Positions 6,011 to 6,401 of a DNA stretch of 6,401 nt are shown in pieces. The notes beneath the pieces were generated by a model. The model did no database searches. It was not told the DNA's origin and saw only the letters and a program-made list of their open reading frames with translations. Location of the stretch: the NCBI GenBank assembly GCA_900556345.1, contig USOM01000054.1:1-6401 (forward strand), in the 5' to 3' direction. A program made the position numbers and the translations under genes. This stretch comes from an uncultured Clostridium sp. Lineage in GTDB: Bacteria; Bacillota; Clostridia; TANB77; CAG-508. How positions within the stretch are numbered: position 1 is the first letter of the stretch; every line of letters begins with the position of its first letter.

Positions 6011-6046
6011 CAAAATAGCCTGTATCATTAGATACAAGCTATTTTG
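6011..6046 (-). terminator. hairpin at the end of the tRNA cluster, probable terminator
   Basis: The inverted repeat pairs CAAAATAGC with GCTATTTTG and TGTATC with GATACA, interrupted by a single C/A mismatch, around a four-base ATTA loop. It follows tRNA-Gln on the minus strand. The only U-run on that strand is inside the 3' arm (GCTATTTTG) and the sequence after it is A-rich, while the plus strand has the better T-rich tail, so its direction and strength are uncertain. Confidence 0.5.
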
Positions 6047-6059
6047 TTTAATTATTATT

Positions 6060-6134
6060 TGGCTGGACTGGCTAGATTCGAACTAGCGCATGCCAGAGTC
6101 AAAGTCTGGTGCCTTACCGCTTGGCTACAGTCCA
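6060..6134 (-). tRNA. tRNA-Gln (anticodon TTG)
   Basis: A full cloverleaf of 75 bases with encoded CCA. The acceptor arms TGGACTG/CAGTCCA pair perfectly, the D arm is GCCAAGCGGTAAGGC, the anticodon loop CTTTGAC reads TTG, and the T arm is GCTAG-TTCGAAT-CTAGC. The U1-A72 first pair is normal for bacterial tRNA-Gln. It is the last gene of the tRNA cluster, 26 bases after tRNA-His. Confidence 0.96.
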
Positions 6135-6160
6135 ATGTATATAATATTGGTGGAAAATAA

Positions 6161-6238
6161 TGGGGTGGAAGATGAGATTCGAACTCACGACCTCCAGTGC
6201 CACAAACTGGCGCTCTAACCAACTGCGCTACATCCACC
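6161..6238 (-). tRNA. tRNA-His (anticodon GTG)
   Basis: The cloverleaf has anticodon loop TTGTGGC (GTG), anticodon stem CCAGT/ACTGG, T arm GTGAG-TTCGAAT-CTCAT and encoded CCA. The extra 5' base G-1 (6238) faces C73, the histidine identity pair. In the acceptor stem (GTGGATG/CTTCCAC) position 6-67 is a U-U mismatch; the other six pairs are canonical. Confidence 0.95.
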
Positions 6239-6247
6239 ATAAACTAT

Positions 6248-6323
6248 TGGTGGCTTCAAGTGGAATCGAACCACTGACACGGGGATTTTCAGTCCCCTGC
6301 TCTACCAACTGAGCTACAGAGGC
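6248..6323 (-). tRNA. tRNA-Phe (anticodon GAA) with a poorly paired acceptor stem
   Basis: D arm GCTCAGTTGGTAGAGC, anticodon stem-loop GGGGA-CTGAAAA-TCCCC (GAA), variable loop GTGTC, T arm AGTGG-TTCGATT-CCACT, discriminator A and encoded CCA are all normal. The acceptor strands GCCTCTG and TGAAGCC do not match well: pairs 1-72, 3-70 and 4-69 are Watson-Crick, 6-67 and 7-66 are G-U, and 2-71 (C-C) and 5-68 (C-A) are mismatched. The 3' strand would pair perfectly with GGCTTCA. The gene may be hybrid, mutated or mis-assembled. It lies five bases after tRNA-Asp and nine before tRNA-His. Confidence 0.85.
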
Positions 6324-6328
6324 AAATG

Positions 6329-6401
6329 TGGCGACCCGGAACGGGCTCGAACCGTCGACCTCTAGCGTGACAGGCTAGCGTTCTAACCAACTGAACTACC
6401 G
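6329..6401 (-). tRNA. tRNA-Asp (anticodon GTC), 5' end cut by the window
   Basis: The anticodon stem-loop CTAGC-CTGTCAC-GCTAG gives GTC. The T arm is GACGG-TTCGAGC-CCGTT, the acceptor 3' strand CCGGGTC, the discriminator G (expected for Asp), and CCA is encoded. Only the last three bases of the 5' acceptor strand (CGG) lie inside the window; the predicted first four (GACC) are beyond it. It is the first visible member of the cluster. Confidence 0.94.

Noticed and set aside
6055..6240. Minus-strand 61-codon reading frame with VAQLVRAPVCGTGG
   Set aside because: It is the well-known spurious translation of tRNA genes; it covers tRNA-Gln and tRNA-His.

Overview
The window looks like a chromosomal segment from a low-GC Firmicute, most likely a clostridial-type anaerobe. 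The coding DNA is very AT-rich (I counted 25% GC over 421-660). Shine-Dalgarno sequences are strong GGAGG types, tRNA genes encode their own CCA, and there is a bacterial formate-tetrahydrofolate ligase and a lipid-modifying/cell-wall gene pair typical of such genomes. Every gene I can support, including the tRNAs, lies on the minus strand, so the window reads right to left.

Right to left: (1) 6060-6401 is a tRNA cluster in transcription order Asp(GTC, cut by the window edge), Phe(GAA), His(GTG), Gln(TTG). The Phe gene has a badly paired acceptor stem. (2) 5431-5978 holds a two-gene unit: a 91-residue protein of unknown function and a DUF4160-type protein. The second gene starts at a TTG inside the end of the first and is broken by a one-base frameshift after its eighth codon. 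(3) 4883-5320 encodes a 145-residue helical protein whose ribosome binding site sits in a small perfect palindrome. (4) 2814-4813 is a patatin-like lipase followed by a membrane-anchored L,D-transpeptidase, probably co-transcribed and ended by a clear terminator. (5) 1063-2724 is fhs. (6) 346-982 is an MNT-HEPN (nucleotidyltransferase antitoxin / HEPN toxin) pair with a near-perfect SigA promoter. (7) 1-388 is a fragment of a PcfJ-like protein from a conjugative element, with clearly higher GC (40% over 1-360).

The most striking structural point is the junction at about 379-388. The HEPN gene loses its C-terminal part exactly where the headless PcfJ-like sequence begins, and base composition changes at the same place. 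This is either a real illegitimate-recombination scar from a mobile element or a chimeric assembly; the sequence alone cannot decide. A second theme is compactness: at 2756-2802 and 4827-4879 the candidate promoter of the next gene overlaps the terminator hairpin of the previous one.

I see no CRISPR array, insertion sequence or riboswitch, and no clear new multi-gene system. The best leads are the recombination junction, the frameshifted DUF4160 gene, the aberrant tRNA-Phe and the promoter-in-terminator arrangement.
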